Shown: in pieces, positions 62,017 to 64,000 of the stretch | Numbering within the stretch: position 1 is the stretch's first letter | Layout of the letters: each line of letters begins with the position of its first letter | Assembly: GCF_001403875.1 (NCBI RefSeq) | Contig: NZ_LN884299.1 | Coordinates: 2,604,117 to 2,668,116, forward strand | Direction: 5' to 3' | Length of the DNA: 64,000 nt | From: Paenibacillus ihumii | Lineage (GTDB): Bacteria; Bacillota; Bacilli; Paenibacillales; Paenibacillaceae | Program-made: the position numbers and the translations under genes | Notes under the pieces: generated by a model | Told to the model about the DNA's origin: nothing | The model's input: only the letters and a program-made list of their open reading frames with translations | The model's database searches: none

Positions 62017-63672
62017 ATGTACGGTAAATTATTTAGTGCTTGCTTGTATGGAATCGACGGGAGATTAATCGAGGTCGAGGTGGATTTATCGAACGGCATA
62101 CCGCATACGTCTATTGTCGGTTTGCCGGATTCTGCGGTGCGCGAGGCCGTGGAGCGAGTAAGATCTGCGATCAAGAACTGCGGCTATGCCTTCCCGCTTC
62201 AGCGGGTCACCATTAATCTGGCGCCTGCGGATCTTCGCAAAGAGGGCTCGGCATTTGATCTGGCGATTGCGCTTGGCATTTTGGCCGCAAGCAATCAGAT
62301 TGCACTGCCTGAGGAAGAACGGATTCTCATGATCGGAGAGCTATCCCTTGACGGCCTGCTTCGCCCTGTCCCCGGTGTTATCTCCATGGTCGACCTGGCT
62401 AAACGCCAGGGCTTCGACGCAGTGCTGCTGCCAAGGGACAATGCAGCGGAAGCGATGCTGATCAGCGGTATATCCATCTATGGATTGAAGCATCTAAACG
62501 ATTTATCATCTGATAAGGAAGCATCTGGTTCTGATTACGGGGTGCCTTCCCCGGGGCAAAAACGCGGCAAAGCCCTATCCCGTCCAAGGCCCCCCTCCGG
62601 TCAGGCTATTAAACGTCCGCTGGTCATCTCCTCATTTAATCATTTGCAATGTTCCGCAAGCGACGCAAGCAGATCGTCCCCCTCGCCCCCTGCTTCAGCA
62701 GGAGACTACAGCGATGTCCTGGGGCAGCAGCATGCCAAGCGGGCCTTAACGATCGCTGCGGCAGGCAGGCATAATATTATGCTCATTGGCCCTCCCGGTA
62801 CCGGCAAAACGATGCTGATCCGCCGCCTTCCATCGATTCTTCCGGATTTGACGGAAGAGGAAGCCCTGGAGGTGACGAAAATTTACAGTTCCGCCGGAAA
62901 GCTCACCGAAACGGCAACCTGCTTAGTCCGCAATAGGCCTTTCCGTGCCCCGCACCATACGATCTCTGCCGCTGGTCTGGTCGGCGGAGGAACCATCCCC
63001 CGGGCCGGAGAGGTCAGCCTGGCCCACCACGGGGTGCTCTTTCTGGATGAGCTTCCTGAGTTCACCCGCAGCGCTCTGGAGGTGCTGCGGCAGCCGCTGG
63101 AGGAGCGTGCAGTGACAATCAGCCGAAGCCGGGCGTCGTTTACCTTTCCCGCAAGTTTCATGCTCGCAGTTTCTTTGAATCCGTGTCAATGCGGCTTTTT
63201 CGGAGCCCAGCCGCCGCTTCCGCGCTGTACCTGCAGCCCCTACCGTGTAGCCCAGTATCGTGAACGCATATCCGGACCCCTGCTGGATCGCATCGATATG
63301 CATGTCGAGGTGCCACTGCCGGTAGAGTGGCTGAATGATAAGCAGCCGCTTAGCTCGCAAGAAATGAAAGAGGCGGCGCTTCGGGCAAGGGAGCTGCAGC
63401 AGTATCGCTACAGAGGACTGGAAATCTCCAGCAATAGCGAGCTGAGCGGCAGACTGCTGCGGCAATATGCCGCCCTGGACAAGGAGGCGGAACAGCTGCT
63501 TGCAGCCACCTTCCAATCGCTCGGCCTCAGCATGCGCGCCTACGACCGGATCATCAAGCTGTCCAGAACGATAGCGGATTTGGAAGGGACCAACTGCATT
63601 TCCGCCGGCCATGTGGCCGAAGCAATCCAATACCGTCAGCTCGACCGCCGAATCGCAGATTCAATCGGATAG
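62017..63672 (+). CDS. yifB: YifB/ComM family Mg-chelatase-like AAA+ ATPase
   Basis: A protein of 551 residues from the ATG at 62017 (MYGKLFSACLYGIDG), after AAGGGG; a GTG at 62005 is less likely. N-terminal Lon-type fold domain (1 to about 160), a Ser/Pro-rich linker (about 165-230), the AAA+ Mg-chelatase domain with G-P-P-G-T-G-K-T near residue 258, a Cys-rich insertion (N-P-C-Q-C-G ... C-T-C), and a C-terminal lid. ComM homologs drive branch migration in natural transformation; with dprA nearby, a competence or recombination role is likely. The only plus-strand gene here. Confidence 0.95.
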   Translation: MYGKLFSACLYGIDGRLIEVEVDLSNGIPHTSIVGLPDSAVREAVERVRSAIKNCGYAFPLQRVTINLAPADLRKEGSAFDLAIALGILAASNQIALPEEERILMIGELSLDGLLRPVPGVISMVDLAKRQGFDAVLLPRDNAAEAMLISGISIYGLKHLNDLSSDKEASGSDYGVPSPGQKRGKALSRPRPPSGQAIKRPLVISSFNHLQCSASDASRSSPSPPASAGDYSDVLGQQHAKRALTIAAAGRHNIMLIGPPGTGKTMLIRRLPSILPDLTEEEALEVTKIYSSAGKLTETATCLVRNRPFRAPHHTISAAGLVGGGTIPRAGEVSLAHHGVLFLDELPEFTRSALEVLRQPLEERAVTISRSRASFTFPASFMLAVSLNPCQCGFFGAQPPLPRCTCSPYRVAQYRERISGPLLDRIDMHVEVPLPVEWLNDKQPLSSQEMKEAALRARELQQYRYRGLEISSNSELSGRLLRQYAALDKEAEQLLAATFQSLGLSMRAYDRIIKLSRTIADLEGTNCISAGHVAEAIQYRQLDRRIADSIG

Positions 63673-63960
63673 CGGGGATGTCTATTTCTAAGTCTATCTG
63701 CCACTGGAAGGCCCATTTATTCTACCCCTGAGCCGCCTAACTATCCGAACGACAATAGCCTTGCCGTCACAGGAAGCAAATTGAGGATTCTTACTGCTTC
63801 TTTGGGACTGCAAGGCTGCTTTTTTTGACAGCGAGTGCTGTTTAGATTTAAATGCTCTTACGTGTCTAGTCGAGTTGAGCCATTTCATTAACCGCCAGAA
63901 AACCGTCCCGCATACATACGGTCAGGCTTCATAGGAAATCAGACATTAATAGTTTCCCAA
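63673..63960. other. Convergent gap after yifB
   Basis: 288 bases between the yifB stop and the end of a minus-strand gene. A small hairpin (ACAGC/GCTGT near 63831-63845) and a T-run (63823-63829) are seen, but no convincing terminator. A 64-codon minus-strand frame here has no family features. Confidence 0.5.
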
Positions 63961-64000
63961 TTAAAATGCACCCGGGATATGCTCGATGGCAACAACTTCA
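63961..64000 (-). CDS. C-terminal end of a gene, possibly YraN (UPF0102)
   Basis: The last 12 codons of a minus-strand frame, ending V-V-A-I-E-H-I-P-G-A-F before TAA. The ending resembles UPF0102/YraN proteins, which often adjoin comM, rnhB and sucC. Too little is visible for certainty. Confidence 0.3.
   Translation of the reverse strand, partial: EVVAIEHIPGAF

Noticed and set aside
63694..63888. A 64-codon minus-strand frame after yifB
   Set aside because: No good ribosome site, low-complexity Arg/Ser composition, and no resemblance to a known protein.
1..64000. CRISPR arrays, IS elements, att sites, tRNA or rRNA genes
   Set aside because: No regularly spaced direct repeats, transposase or integrase frames, or tRNA-like cloverleaf sequences were seen.

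Overview
The window reads as a chromosomal core segment of a spore-former of the Paenibacillus type (Bacillota). The evidence is an almost perfect match to the Bacillus-type order of the fla/che operon followed by rpsB-tsf-pyrH-frr-uppS-cdsA-dxr-rseP-proS-polC-rimP-nusA-ylxR-ylxQ-infB-rbfA, strong GGAGG ribosome binding sites, many TTG starts, and protein sequences closest in style to Paenibacillus. Nearly everything lies on the minus strand, so transcription runs from high to low coordinates. Only yifB (comM), near the right end, is on the plus strand. No rRNA, tRNA, CRISPR, insertion sequence, prophage or secretion/defence island was seen.

Reading along the minus strand: a partial CDS end (possibly YraN, 63961-64000); yifB on the opposite strand; a membrane-anchored Mrr-like nuclease (60802-61545); sucC-sucD with a promoter and a possible cre site, ending in a terminator; dprA, topA, trmFO, hslV, hslU. 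Then comes the 32-kb flagellar/chemotaxis operon, flgB (50869) to an MltG-like gene (19046). It encodes rod and hook proteins, MS ring and switch, export ATPase and gate, FlhF/FlhG, CheB/A/W/C/D/Y, SigD and several poorly known accessory proteins. A possible SigD promoter lies upstream of flgB and a hairpin/U-tract overlaps the last stop codon. After that: rpsB-tsf (own promoter, structured leader, two terminators), pyrH-frr, the isoprenoid/envelope genes uppS-cdsA-dxr-rseP, proS, polC, and the rimP-nusA-ylxR-ylxQ-infB-rbfA-nrnA translation/transcription operon with its own promoter and a hairpin leader.

Notable points: codY and xerC, normally in this neighbourhood in Bacillus, are absent here; the rimP-nusA leader has a hairpin with a poor U-tract, which suggests NusA-dependent attenuation; a hairpin-rich, apparently degenerate 300-bp block lies between the nuclease gene and yifB; a possible 26-codon gene sits between the nuclease stop and its terminator; and several operon genes (four after sigD, one between cheD and sigD) are poorly characterised. 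I did not find a convincing wholly new system. The best leads are the intergenic and leader structures and the uncharacterised motility-operon proteins.
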